This document shows, piece by piece, positions 1-9,500 of a stretch of DNA of 64,000 nucleotides. The stretch is from assembly GCA_016719925.1 (NCBI GenBank), contig JADJYC010000016.1:9144-73143 (forward strand), written 5' to 3'. Under the pieces are notes generated by a model that was not told the DNA's origin, did no database searches, and saw only the letters and a list, made by a program, of their open reading frames with translations. The position numbers and the translations under genes were made by a program. Within the stretch, counting starts at the first letter, position 1; each line of letters opens with the position of its first letter. Source of the DNA: Crocinitomicaceae bacterium. Its GTDB lineage: Bacteria; Bacteroidota; Bacteroidia; Flavobacteriales_D; Crocinitomicaceae.

Positions 1-445
1 CCTGAGCAAGATTTTTAATGTACGGGAAAAGAATATTCTCCTCTTTACACATGTGCTTGTCCAGTTCATCCGCAATTATTTTGAACAGGTAGTTTATTTG
101 TACCACTTCAGGGTTAGCATGTCCATGCACCTTTGCAACCTTATCACTGTACTGTGAAATGATCGGAATATTTTCTGTAACATATTTATGGTGTTTATCC
201 ACAATATAATCTGTCAGTTTATCCAGATCCCATGATTTAAAATCAATATCTGAATCCACTGTCTGATCAATCAGTTCCAGTTCTGATTTTATTTTGTCAT
301 AAGAAAGATTTTTTTTAGTGCAGATGTCTTTTACTGACACCTTTCCACCACAGCAAAAATCAATTCCGTTTTTCTTAAAAACGTCGGCCGTTTTGTAATT
401 TTCTGTAACCAGCTCGGCCACAGTTTTATGTTCTATATCCAGCAT
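1..445 (-). CDS. ric: Iron-sulfur cluster repair di-iron protein (Ric/ScdA/YtfE), 3' end outside window
   Basis: Starts at the ATG at 445 and runs off the left edge with about 148 codons visible. The N-terminus shows the ScdA_N (DUF542) domain, with the hallmark FCCGG motif near residue 31 after a VAEL...KTADVFKKNGIDF stretch. A hemerythrin-like helical domain follows, with HHKY near residue 85, VHGHANPE near residue 107, and DKHMCKEENILFPY near the edge; these His and Glu residues are the usual di-iron ligands. The family repairs iron-sulfur clusters damaged by nitric oxide or peroxide in the cytoplasm. A palindrome of the CRP/FNR class lies 50 bp upstream, which fits NO- or anaerobiosis-responsive control. 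The same-strand thioredoxin-like gene lies upstream. Only the extreme C-terminus is missing. Confidence 0.9.
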   Translation of the reverse strand, partial: MLDIEHKTVAELVTENYKTADVFKKNGIDFCCGGKVSVKDICTKKNLSYDKIKSELELIDQTVDSDIDFKSWDLDKLTDYIVDKHHKYVTENIPIISQYSDKVAKVHGHANPEVVQINYLFKIIADELDKHMCKEENILFPYIKNLAQ

Positions 446-493
446 ATCTCTTGTATTTTTCTGCTAATTTAAAATCATTCTAAACGATACAAA

Positions 494-507
494 ATGATAT
501 AAATCAT
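494..507 (-). promoter_or_regulatory. CRP/FNR-type palindrome upstream of ric
   Basis: ATGATataaATCAT is a perfect inverted repeat with a 4-bp spacer, centred 55 bp before the ric start. It matches RTGAY-N4-RTCAT, also seen at 1206, 1297, 15070 and 19354. It resembles the FNR consensus TTGAT-N4-ATCAA. Assignment to a CRP/FNR family regulator is inference. Confidence 0.55.
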
Positions 508-533
508 AAAATGAGGTGACTTATTTTTTGCTT

Positions 534-1160
534 TCAAGCTTGCGCTGAACCGGAACTCAATAAATGATATAATTCCTGCAATACTTCAAGCTGTTTGTTT
601 TTGGCGTACCATACATGGAGCTGTTCAAGAGCTTCAGCTTTTGTTTTTCCCGCAGGATTTTTTTTCCATTCGCTCATAATTGAAACCGCACCGGCTGGTC
701 TTGGTCCCCATTCGAACAATGTTTTACCGTTTAAATCGCGTGCAAATAATTTTGGAATTGCTTTGTTACCATCTGTCAGATGTTCATCCATCAGTTCCGG
801 ATTATCATCTCTGAAAACCAGCTGCAGATTTATTTTTCCATCTGATGCCTCAGCAATTTTTGCCATAGCCGGAATGATTTGTGCGCTGTCACCACACCAT
901 GCTTCTGATATCACGGTCCAGCACTGAGGCTGTTTCATCTCGTTTAGAAATGTCTGAAAATATTCAGGAATGACAATTGTTTTATTCCATCTGTTCATCC
1001 GCACAAGATTCATTTTGGTTGCTTCATTTTTATCAGCGGTTTGTTCCTTTCCTGAAGTCGTTCCGGCTGAAACAAAATGATGCATCAATTCCATGTATTC
1101 ATTATAATTGTAAGTTCTGACTTTTTTATCCTGACAGATAACTGTGCATCCGGTTTCCAT
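534..1160 (-). CDS. Thioredoxin-fold protein with a single active-site Cys
   Basis: 208 aa. The central part carries a thioredoxin-like fold with the motif SEAWCGDSAQ near residue 88, followed by a cis-Pro-type segment (NKAIPKLFARD) near residue 134. The motif is the WCGDS type of the thioredoxin-9-like Bacteroidota family rather than CxxC, so only one cysteine is available at the active site. There is no signal peptide, so a cytoplasmic location is likely. The N-terminal 50 residues are unlike thioredoxin and contain a Cys near each end of a short segment (TGCTVICQD). A CRP/FNR-type palindrome is centred 52 bp upstream, the same spacing as for ric and the 1356 gene, so a role in nitrosative or anaerobic stress is plausible. 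The substrate is unknown. Confidence 0.75.
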   Translation of the reverse strand: METGCTVICQDKKVRTYNYNEYMELMHHFVSAGTTSGKEQTADKNEATKMNLVRMNRWNKTIVIPEYFQTFLNEMKQPQCWTVISEAWCGDSAQIIPAMAKIAEASDGKINLQLVFRDDNPELMDEHLTDGNKAIPKLFARDLNGKTLFEWGPRPAGAVSIMSEWKKNPAGKTKAEALEQLHVWYAKNKQLEVLQELYHLLSSGSAQA

Positions 1161-1205
1161 AATGTTGATTTTTTACAAAGTTCCGAAGACCCGAAATAAT
1201 CCATT

Positions 1206-1219
1206 GTGACTTATGTCAT
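1206..1219 (-). promoter_or_regulatory. CRP/FNR-type palindrome upstream of the thioredoxin-like gene
   Basis: GTGACttatGTCAT, an inverted repeat with a 4-bp spacer, is centred 52 bp before the start at 1160. It is the TGAC variant of the class at 494, 1297, 15070 and 19354. Confidence 0.5.
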
Positions 1220-1296
1220 ACTCCGGGCTGTTTAAAATAAAAATCCGGCAAACATTACCTGTCGCATCTTATAAAACCCAATTCACATAACATGGT

Positions 1297-1310
1297 GTGA
1301 TCTGTATCAT
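1297..1310 (+). promoter_or_regulatory. CRP/FNR-type palindrome upstream of the 604-aa unknown gene
   Basis: GTGATctgtATCAT is centred 52 bp before the ATG at 1356. Together with the site at 1206 it makes a divergent pair, one per flanking gene, in a 195-bp intergenic region. Confidence 0.55.
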
Positions 1311-1355
1311 CAACCATAAAGCTCATTCAGGCTTTCTTTGTAAAAATTCAAAAGA

Positions 1356-3170
1356 ATGATTACCAAACCACACCACTTTCACATTCCTGTAATGGGAATA
1401 GGCTATACTATTGATACACCAGTTAAAGTTGCACACCTCGGAATAGACTCAGTAATATCACTTGTTGATGACGGGTTAATTGAAAAAATGAGAGCATTCC
1501 ATTCACGGAGTAATAACAGGCAATATCATCCAATAACAATAAAAACCGAAGACTACCGGGCCAAGCGTATCACTGCATATTTGAATTTATTGAATGAACT
1601 TGTCAATGAAAAATTCATGCATCTGATGCAGGACAAATTAAACAGCGGCTCTGAGCTGGACAAATATATACGGCTGTTACCCGACTCAGCAAAAATAAAA
1701 GTGCTGATTAAAACCTACCGTCAAACCGGTTTTTGTGATCAGGAGACTATTGAAAACAGCATAAAGAAACTTTTAACCAAAGGATCTATTGATGTAAACA
1801 TCATGTCAAAAGGAGACACCGTACGCTATAAAAAAGCAGGTGAAAAATTACCCATTGAATTTAATGATGCTCATGCGGCTGTACGCGGATTTTTATTGAG
1901 TGATCTGGAAAACTCTTCACTGATTATTTCATCTGGTCTTAATCCCAAATTATTTTCTTACATCGGAACATTCAAAGAAATTCTGCCTGATGAAAATGGA
2001 GTTTTCAGAAAAAAAATAATTATCAAGGTGAGTGATTACCGTTCAGCACTGGTACAGGGAAAATTTTTAGCGCAAAGGGGTGTCTGGGTGTCTGAATTCA
2101 GACTGGAATCAGGCTTGAATTGCGGCGGCCACGCTTTTGCAACCAAAGGTTATCTGATGGGGCCAATATTGGATGAATTCAATAATAAGCGTGAAGAACT
2201 GGAACTGGAACTCCGCACTATTTACAAAAAAGCACTTGCAGATAAAGGAGTTGACCTGATACAGGAGCCCCGTCCGATTCAATTTACTGCTCAGGGAGGT
2301 GTTGGTACAGCAGGAGAATCTGAATTTTTACGTGAACACTACGGTTTGTCAAGCATTGGCTGGGGAAGTCCGTTTTTACTTGTTCCTGAGGTAGTGAGCA
2401 TTGATAAAGACACACTTGATTTAGTAGCAAAAGCAGAAGAAGGAGATGTTTACTTAAGTGACACTTCACCGTTTGGTATTCCATTTTATACACTGAAGGG
2501 TAACACAAAAGACAAGGAAAAACTATTCCGCATTATGCACAATGCGCCCGGATCAACTTGTCCAAAAAGATATGTTGCTTTAAATACTGAATTCGGTGAG
2601 CCTGCTTTATGCACAGCATCAAAAGAATATCAGACCCGAAAAATAAAAAGTATTAAAGCCGAATCACACACTGCAGAAACTGAAAAGAAACTGATTTCCA
2701 AGGTTACTGCCAAAACATGCGTCTGCGTGGGACTGGGCACCGCTGCTCTTCTCGCAAACGGTCTGGAACGAAGGGTTGAAGGTGAAACAGTATCCATTTG
2801 CCCCGGGCCAAATGTGGTTTATTTTTCTAAAAAATCCACACTTGAAGAAATGGTTGATCACATTTATGGCAGAAAAAATTTGATAGAGGATGTTGATCGT
2901 TCTCATGTCTTTGTTAACGAATTAAAATTATATGTTGATCATTTTGAAACTTCAATGAATGAAGCAAATGAAACAAATGATGAAAAAGAAAAAAAGTCAT
3001 TGGAAGAGTTTAAATCAAATCTCTTCAGCGGAATAAAATACTATCAGGATTTATTTATGTCATTGGTGAATTTACCAATAGGACATAAAGAAAAAGTTTT
3101 GGCTGATTTAAATAAATTCAAAAATAAAATAACGTTCAACATCAGCGGTGAGAATAAAAAATTTGCCTGA
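1356..3170 (+). CDS. Conserved protein of unknown function, 604 aa
   Basis: I do not recognise a named family with confidence. The protein is cytoplasmic-looking, with no signal peptide or membrane segment. It has several glycine-rich conserved-looking blocks: PVMGIGYTIDTPVKVAHLGI at the N-terminus, SGLNCGGHAFATKGY near residue 250, FTAQGGVGTAGESEF near residue 310, GLSSIGWGSPFLLVPE near residue 330, and a Cys-containing segment (TCVCVGLGTAALL) near residue 451. The order of Gly-rich loops recalls TIM-barrel flavin enzymes such as nitronate monooxygenases or glutamate-synthase-like proteins, but this is only an impression. The last 120 residues are charged and helical. It shares a CRP/FNR-type palindrome with its neighbours and lies 29 bp ahead of a PlsC-type gene, so the two are probably cotranscribed. 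Confidence 0.6.
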   Translation: MITKPHHFHIPVMGIGYTIDTPVKVAHLGIDSVISLVDDGLIEKMRAFHSRSNNRQYHPITIKTEDYRAKRITAYLNLLNELVNEKFMHLMQDKLNSGSELDKYIRLLPDSAKIKVLIKTYRQTGFCDQETIENSIKKLLTKGSIDVNIMSKGDTVRYKKAGEKLPIEFNDAHAAVRGFLLSDLENSSLIISSGLNPKLFSYIGTFKEILPDENGVFRKKIIIKVSDYRSALVQGKFLAQRGVWVSEFRLESGLNCGGHAFATKGYLMGPILDEFNNKREELELELRTIYKKALADKGVDLIQEPRPIQFTAQGGVGTAGESEFLREHYGLSSIGWGSPFLLVPEVVSIDKDTLDLVAKAEEGDVYLSDTSPFGIPFYTLKGNTKDKEKLFRIMHNAPGSTCPKRYVALNTEFGEPALCTASKEYQTRKIKSIKAESHTAETEKKLISKVTAKTCVCVGLGTAALLANGLERRVEGETVSICPGPNVVYFSKKSTLEEMVDHIYGRKNLIEDVDRSHVFVNELKLYVDHFETSMNEANETNDEKEKKSLEEFKSNLFSGIKYYQDLFMSLVNLPIGHKEKVLADLNKFKNKITFNISGENKKFA

Positions 3171-3199
3171 AAAATGAATTAAACCACACATTCAATTTC

Positions 3200-3942
3200 A
3201 TGCTGAACCCTCTCAGATTTATTTACAGAACCTATTGTGCGCTAATATTTGCAGTATCACTAATTTTGGTTTACCCGCTTTTTAAAATTGTTTTAGCACG
3301 CAAAAAATGGTGGCCATTTGGTTTTAAATGCATGCACATTTATGCAAAATCAATTTTAATATTACTATTTATCAGACTGAAAGAAATAAGGAAAAGACCC
3401 GAACTTCCGAAAAGTGCATTTATTATTTGCTCCAATCATTCATCATTTATTGACATTCCCTGTTTATATACCATGTTTGATTTTTATTTCACGTTTACCG
3501 GAAAACAAGAAATAGAAAAGTGGCCTTTGTTCAGAATTTTCTATACTTCCGGAATGAATATTCTGGTAGACCGTCATAATCCAAAAAATGCGGTCACTGC
3601 TATGAGGCGCATGATAAATGAAATTGAACTCAATCATCCGCTGATGATTTTTCCTGAGGAACAATTACCAAAAATGCCCCTCATATGGGACCGTTCAAAC
3701 AGGGAGCTTTTCAGATTGCAATACAAAAACAGATTCCAATAGTACCCGTAACGTTTTTAACCAATTTCAAACGACTTGAAAGAAAAAGTTTTTTTAAGGC
3801 GAAAGCATCTCCTGGCATTTCAAAAGTAATTGTTCATGACCCGGTTTCAACAGCGGGCCTTACAAAAAAAGATATGGAAGCACTGCAAATTAAAGTGCGG
3901 AAAATTATTGAAGCACCTCTGTTTGAAACAACGCGGGAGTGA
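3200..3942 (+). CDS. PlsC-type 1-acyl-glycerol-3-phosphate acyltransferase, frameshifted
   Basis: About 247 aa when read across a frame break near 3657. The first part has an N-terminal hydrophobic segment and acyltransferase block I (CSNHSSFIDIP; NHxxxxD catalytic pair), then GMNILVDRHN. The break falls in block III: the DNA reads cctgaggaaca, and one extra G would restore PEGTITKNAPHMGPFKQGAF and join it to the downstream part with block IV (IPIVPVTF). This family transfers an acyl chain to lysophosphatidate or a related lipid at the inner membrane. It lies 29 bp after the unknown 604-aa gene and converges on the acyl-CoA ligase of the PKS operon. A lost G in a G run fits sequencing error, but a genuine pseudogene is not excluded. 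Confidence 0.8.
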
Positions 3943-3977
3943 TTTTATCTCCGGTCTGATGCATCCAGAAATTAAAA

Positions 3978-5747
3978 TTAATTTCTGAAAATATCTTTGA
4001 TAATCGAATCGTACTTTTCATGCAGCACTTTTCGTTTTAATTTTAATGTAGGTGATAATTCTCCGGTAAGAGGTGTCCACTCGTCAGCAACAAGTTTATG
4101 ACGTTTTACTTTTTCGTCCTGATTAAGACGGTTGTTAAATTGATTTATCAATTCATGATACAGTTTTTTCACCTCCGGATGTTCAATTTTTTCAGATACA
4201 GATCCGCCTATTTTTCGTTCGCTGCACCAGTTTTTTAGTGCGTCAATGTTGGGTGATATTAAAGCACTTGTGAATTTTTCACCCTCCCCAATTACCATGA
4301 CCTGATCAATGTAAAGCGATTCTTTCATCATATTTTCTATTGCCTGAGGAGAGACATATTTTCCATTGGACAATTTGAAAATTTCTTTCTTCCTGTCTGT
4401 AATAATCAAGAATCCGTCTTCATCTATTTTTCCCACATCGCCGGTATGAAACCAACCGTCAACCAACACCTGTTCTGTTGTTTTTTCATCTTTAAAATAT
4501 CCAATCATTACATTGGGACCCTTGCATAAAATTTCACCGTCTTCTGCAATTTTTATCTCTACATTTTCAGCAACATACCCCACAGTACCTAATTTTAATT
4601 TAGCAGTTTCAGCACGATTAATAGTAATAATGGGAGCAGTTTCAGTCAGTCCGTACATGTTGAGCAGTTTAATTCCGGCTGCCCAGAAAACACGTTCAAG
4701 GTGAGGCTGAAGAGCTGCACCGCCAACTCCGATGGACATTACATTTCCGCCCATGGCTGAACGCCATTTGCTGAAAATAATTTTATTGGCAGCTTTCAGT
4801 TTTAACTCATACCATATTCCGTTTTTTCCATCCGATTTATAATCAAGACCAAGCTTGAGTGCCCAGAAAAAAAGTTTCTTTTTTATACCGGTTAATTTTT
4901 CACCCTTTGAAATAATTTTGTCATAGACTTTTTCGAGGATTCTTGGAACAGCTCCAAAACCATGCGGTTTAATTTCCTGCAGGTCGGCGGCAATAGTTGC
5001 AAGATTTTCTCCGTAATAAATACTGCATCCTGAAAGTTGTGACTGATAACAACCCATTCTTTCACCAACATGACATATTGGTAATATACTAAGATACCGG
5101 TGATGCTTTTGAAGTTTGAAAACATTACTTGCGGAATTAGCCGCACTTAATAAATTCTTATGAGACAACATTACACCTTTTGAAGTTCCGGTTGTTCCTG
5201 ATGTATATATTAATGTCACGCAATCATTGGGTTGTATACCGGCTTTGATTACTTCAACTTTTTCTTTTAGTGGTTCCAGCTGATCCTGATTAATCTCCAA
5301 AATGTCTTTCCAAAATGGCAATGACTCAGTTTTATCGAGAGTATAAATGTGCTTTACACCTGGAATATTTGCCTTGACGGAACTGATTTTATCAGCCAAT
5401 TCCTGATCACTTACCAGCACCATTTTAGCTTCACAATGGTTTATCAGATTCTGGTAAGCTTCAGCTTCAAGATTCGAAAATAACGGCACATGAATGACGC
5501 CTGTCTGGGAAAAAGCCATATCGAAAAAATTCCACTCAGGCCGGTTATTTGAAATTGTAACGACTTTATCTCCTTTTTGAATTCCAAGCGCCAATAGTCC
5601 GCAACTTAAACGGTCAGAAAAATCCACATATTCTGCTGAACTGTATTTAATCCATTTACCTTTTTCCTTTCCCGCCAGCGCATCAGCTTTATCGCGGTAA
5701 TCAGTCCGATATAAATCTAAAATATCAAAAGTGCGGGTGAGTTTCAT
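3978..5747 (-). CDS. Long-chain acyl-CoA ligase (AMP-binding)
   Basis: 589 aa, typical for bacterial long-chain fatty-acid:CoA ligases. The P-loop-like AMP-binding motif YTSGTTGTSKGVMLSHKN lies near residue 180. The YGLTETAP adenylate motif lies near 355, GWFHTGDVG near 425 and DRKKEIFKLSNGKYV near 447. The reaction is fatty acid + ATP + CoA to acyl-CoA + AMP + PPi. It is the last gene of a three-gene operon after the PKS and the phosphopantetheinyl transferase, with a 12-bp gap to the latter. It may supply the starter acyl-CoA to the PKS or re-activate the acid freed by the PKS thioesterase; the sequence does not decide between these. Intact reading frame. Confidence 0.92.
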   Translation of the reverse strand: MKLTRTFDILDLYRTDYRDKADALAGKEKGKWIKYSSAEYVDFSDRLSCGLLALGIQKGDKVVTISNNRPEWNFFDMAFSQTGVIHVPLFSNLEAEAYQNLINHCEAKMVLVSDQELADKISSVKANIPGVKHIYTLDKTESLPFWKDILEINQDQLEPLKEKVEVIKAGIQPNDCVTLIYTSGTTGTSKGVMLSHKNLLSAANSASNVFKLQKHHRYLSILPICHVGERMGCYQSQLSGCSIYYGENLATIAADLQEIKPHGFGAVPRILEKVYDKIISKGEKLTGIKKKLFFWALKLGLDYKSDGKNGIWYELKLKAANKIIFSKWRSAMGGNVMSIGVGGAALQPHLERVFWAAGIKLLNMYGLTETAPIITINRAETAKLKLGTVGYVAENVEIKIAEDGEILCKGPNVMIGYFKDEKTTEQVLVDGWFHTGDVGKIDEDGFLIITDRKKEIFKLSNGKYVSPQAIENMMKESLYIDQVMVIGEGEKFTSALISPNIDALKNWCSERKIGGSVSEKIEHPEVKKLYHELINQFNNRLNQDEKVKRHKLVADEWTPLTGELSPTLKLKRKVLHEKYDSIIKDIFRN

Positions 5748-5759
5748 ATTATGAATCTA

Positions 5760-6500
5760 TTAATTTATTTTTGATACTACAACGGATGAATTACCATTAA
5801 CTGCCAATGTTGCCTTGTAACCTGCTCCTGACTGAATAAAAACAAAGTTTAACGTTTTAGTGTTTTGTATTCCATCCACTGAAATCAGCCGTGCAGAAGT
5901 ATTAATCACACAAAATTCCAGCGTATCGGGATTTCTTCGCATTCCTTCTCCGGTTAATTTTAAATAGGACTCTTTTAATGTCCACATTTCAAAAAACCGG
6001 TTTTCAAATCCTGCGCTTTTTTTGTCAATGTACTTTTGTTCTGCAGGTGTGAAATTAAGAGAAATCATCTGGTCAAAATCGTGTAATGATCTTACCCGTT
6101 CAATATCCAGACCAACTTCTGATGTTTTAGAAACAGCTATTCCAAAACGGTTTCCGGAATGTGTGAGATTAAAATAAAGTTTATGATTATTAAGGAATGG
6201 TTTTCCAGAATCACTTATGCGGATATCAACTTTACCTTTTGGAATTTTGCAGTAAGCTGAAAGTAATTCTTTCAAAACGCCACGTGCATGTACGTAATTA
6301 TTCTGTAATTTTTTTTCAAGAAAAAATTGAGCCTTTGCAATTTCTTCCTGACTCAGTAAAGTTTGCAGGTAATTCAGTTTATGTTCATCCGCGTCCAACT
6401 CAGAAAACCAGACGTGAATTTCATTTTCATTGAGGACAGGCACGCCCCTCCGGATTTCAAATAAATCCAGAGGAACGTTTTCATGTCTCAAATTATTCAT
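5760..6500 (-). CDS. 4'-phosphopantetheinyl transferase, Sfp/HetI type
   Basis: 246 aa, the size of Sfp-type enzymes. The two diagnostic motifs are present: VGLDIERV (Mg-binding Asp/Glu) near residue 128 and WTLKESYLKLTG near residue 172, after FNLTHSGNRFGIAVS, which provides the His-Ser pair. The enzyme transfers the 4'-phosphopantetheine arm of CoA to the serine of carrier proteins. Its position 10 bp after the PKS stop codon and 12 bp before the acyl-CoA ligase makes the ACP of that PKS the obvious substrate. Intact frame. Confidence 0.93.
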   Translation of the reverse strand: MNNLRHENVPLDLFEIRRGVPVLNENEIHVWFSELDADEHKLNYLQTLLSQEEIAKAQFFLEKKLQNNYVHARGVLKELLSAYCKIPKGKVDIRISDSGKPFLNNHKLYFNLTHSGNRFGIAVSKTSEVGLDIERVRSLHDFDQMISLNFTPAEQKYIDKKSAGFENRFFEMWTLKESYLKLTGEGMRRNPDTLEFCVINTSARLISVDGIQNTKTLNFVFIQSGAGYKATLAVNGNSSVVVSKIN

Positions 6501-6510
6501 AACAGACCGG

Positions 6511-9500
6511 TTAAATCAGCACACTTTCTTCCAGTTCATCAGCAACAAGTGATAATAATTCTTCTTTGTTGTCACGACAAAACAAGTGTCCGCCTTTTAC
6601 CATTTTAAAAGTAAAGGTTGATGCAGTATGTTCTTTCCAGCCTTTTACCTGATCAGGTGTAAATATACTGTCATCTGAACCGGCAAATGCCGTAAGCGGA
6701 CAATTCAGCGGTGCATCTTCATAGTATTTATAATTTTTTCCAAGTAAAATATCTGCACGCAATGAAGGAAGCATTTCATTAAATACGTCATCATTTTCAA
6801 TTACTGATTCAGGAATTTCCAATTCACGCAGGTGATTTTTAATATTAATGATATTCTTATCAGCGTAAACTTCATTATCATTAATTGCATCTAAAAACTT
6901 GAACGGATTCACCATATGCGGAGCTCTCCATCCGCCAACCAGAAATTTAACCGGATTTACATCGTATTTTTCTCAGATGTCTGCTCAGCTCAAGAGCAAT
7001 TCCTGCGCCTGAACTATGACTGTAAAATGCACAAGGTGTTGTCAGCAAAGGTTCCATAACCTCAGCCAATTTTTCCACCAGCTTAGTGACATCATCAAAT
7101 GGTTTTTCATCACCGCGCTCTTCACGTCCCGGGAATTGTACCGCACAAACTTCAATGTCATCTGGTAAAAAATCATGCCATGCGCTGAATATAGAAGCAC
7201 CACCTGCAAAATAAGGAAGGCAGAATAGTCTCAAACGTGGATTACTTATTTTTTTCGAACGAACAATCCACTTATCTAATTCTGATTTTATCTCGCCTTG
7301 CACAGATTCAGCAGAACCCGCTCCGGTTAGTTGTTCCAGAATTTGAATGGTCATTTCTTCCATAGAAGGACCACGCATAATTTTCATCATGGAATAATCC
7401 ACACCAACATTACTTTGAATCCAGTTTCTGATCTGATTTGCCATCAATGAATCTAATCCATATTTTGTTACCGGTTCAACCACGCTTAACTTTTCAGAGG
7501 TAGTTCCAAGAACACGACCAAATGTTTCTTTAAGCTGATCCAGCAATATTGCATTTTGTTCAAGAGGATTTGATTCAAGTAATGTCGCCTTCAATGCACC
7601 GTCACCGGCAGCAGCACGACCACCTGAACTGAGTAATTTTTCATTTACAAGATGCGCAAAACGGCTTGACTTGGCAGAGTGAGGAAAGAAACTTCCTATC
7701 ATCTCCCAGTCTGAGTCAGTTGCAACACGCTGCACCGGATTATTCAATAACATTTGTTCCATACACACCCAAAGCCTGAATCAATGAAAATTGTTTCCAG
7801 CCCTGTTTGTATAATAATCCACCAACATTTCCGCTTCGCGCAACAAATCCAACATCACCAATAACTCCCCAGTTAATGGTCATTGCAGCCAAGCCCTGTG
7901 CTCTTCTCCAATGAGAAAAATTATCCAGAAAACTATTTGCTCCTACATAACTTACCTGTCCCGGATTTCCGTAGATAGCAGAAATAGATGAGTAAGAAAC
8001 AAAATGATCCAGATTCATTTCTTTTGTTGCTTCATGCAGTAACCAGCAACCAACAGCCTTAGGTATGAATACCTTCATGTAACGGTCGTATCCGATTTCA
8101 GGAATACTGCCGTCATCAAGTACCATAGCCGCATGCTGAATACCTTTTAACGGAGGCATTTTTTTGTTAATTTCATCAAAAATTCGTTTGACATCTTCTT
8201 TGTTTGAAACGTCACCTTTAGCCATCAGAACATCCACTCCTTTTGACTTCATGCGCTCAACAATTGCTTTTTCATGTTCGGTTTTTGTTCCGCTTCTGCT
8301 TAAAAGCACCATGTGTTTTGCGCCTTTGTTTGTCATCCATTCGGCAACCGACAAACCAAATCCGGATGCACCACCTGTTACCAGATACGTTGCATTTTCT
8401 TTGAAACGGATTTCCCGCGGCGGAGCAATTTTTACTTCTCCCTCCATGGATACAATTATTTTTCCAATGTGCCGTGCACCTGCCATGTATTGAAATGCAT
8501 CAGCAATTTTTTCAACCGGAAAAACTTTCACCGGATGAGGCGGAAATTTATTTGCTACAAAATAATCAATGGATTCCTGGAATAATTTTCCGCCAAAATC
8601 TTTTTTCTGTTCAAATAAACGATCAACATCCACTCCAAAATAACTCAGGTTGTTACCAAACGGCTGTAACCCAAGTTTGCTGTTACGATAAATATCTGTT
8701 TTACCTATTTCCACAAAACGACCATAAGCTGCAAGGCATCTTACAGATTTGTATATGGCCTCACCAGAAAGTGAATTCAAAATTACATCCACTCCTTTTC
8801 CGTTTGTTTTGGTCATAATCTGATCTGCAAAATCAAGCGTACGTGAGCTCATTATGTTTTCAGATTTAACTCCGATGCTTTCAATATAAGCACGTTTATC
8901 AGCACTGCTCACAGTTGCATACACCTCAGCTCCTATTGCCAGAGCAATGTGAATGGCGGATATTCCGACACCACCGGCAGCTGCATGAATCAAAACCTTT
9001 TCTCCTTTTTCCAACCGGCAATGATAAATCAATGAGAAATATGCCGTTGTATATACAACCGGTAAACTAGCTGCTTCTGACCAATTCAGATGTTTTGGTT
9101 TCTGAACAACATGCACTGCTTTTGGATACGCAAATCCACCCAAACAAGAAGGTGCTGTTGCCATTACTTCATCACCAACTTTTATATTTTTCACATTTTT
9201 TCCAGTTGCGGTTACTACACCCGCACATTCAAGTCCAAATGTTTTTCCAAATAATCCGCCTTCAACAGCCGCATCAGACAGAAGTCCCATGGCAATCATG
9301 ATATCTCTGAAATTTAATGCAGATGCTTTGATCTGTACTTCTACTTCATCTTCTTCCGGAACAGATCTTTCTGTTTCTCTCAAAACAAGATTGTCAAGAA
9401 CACCAAATTCTGAAATTGTTGCATTGTATGCAGACCCTTGTGCCGGAACAGTTTTAAGCGCACGTTGCGCAATTGTATCTGTGGTAATTCTTTCAAGACG

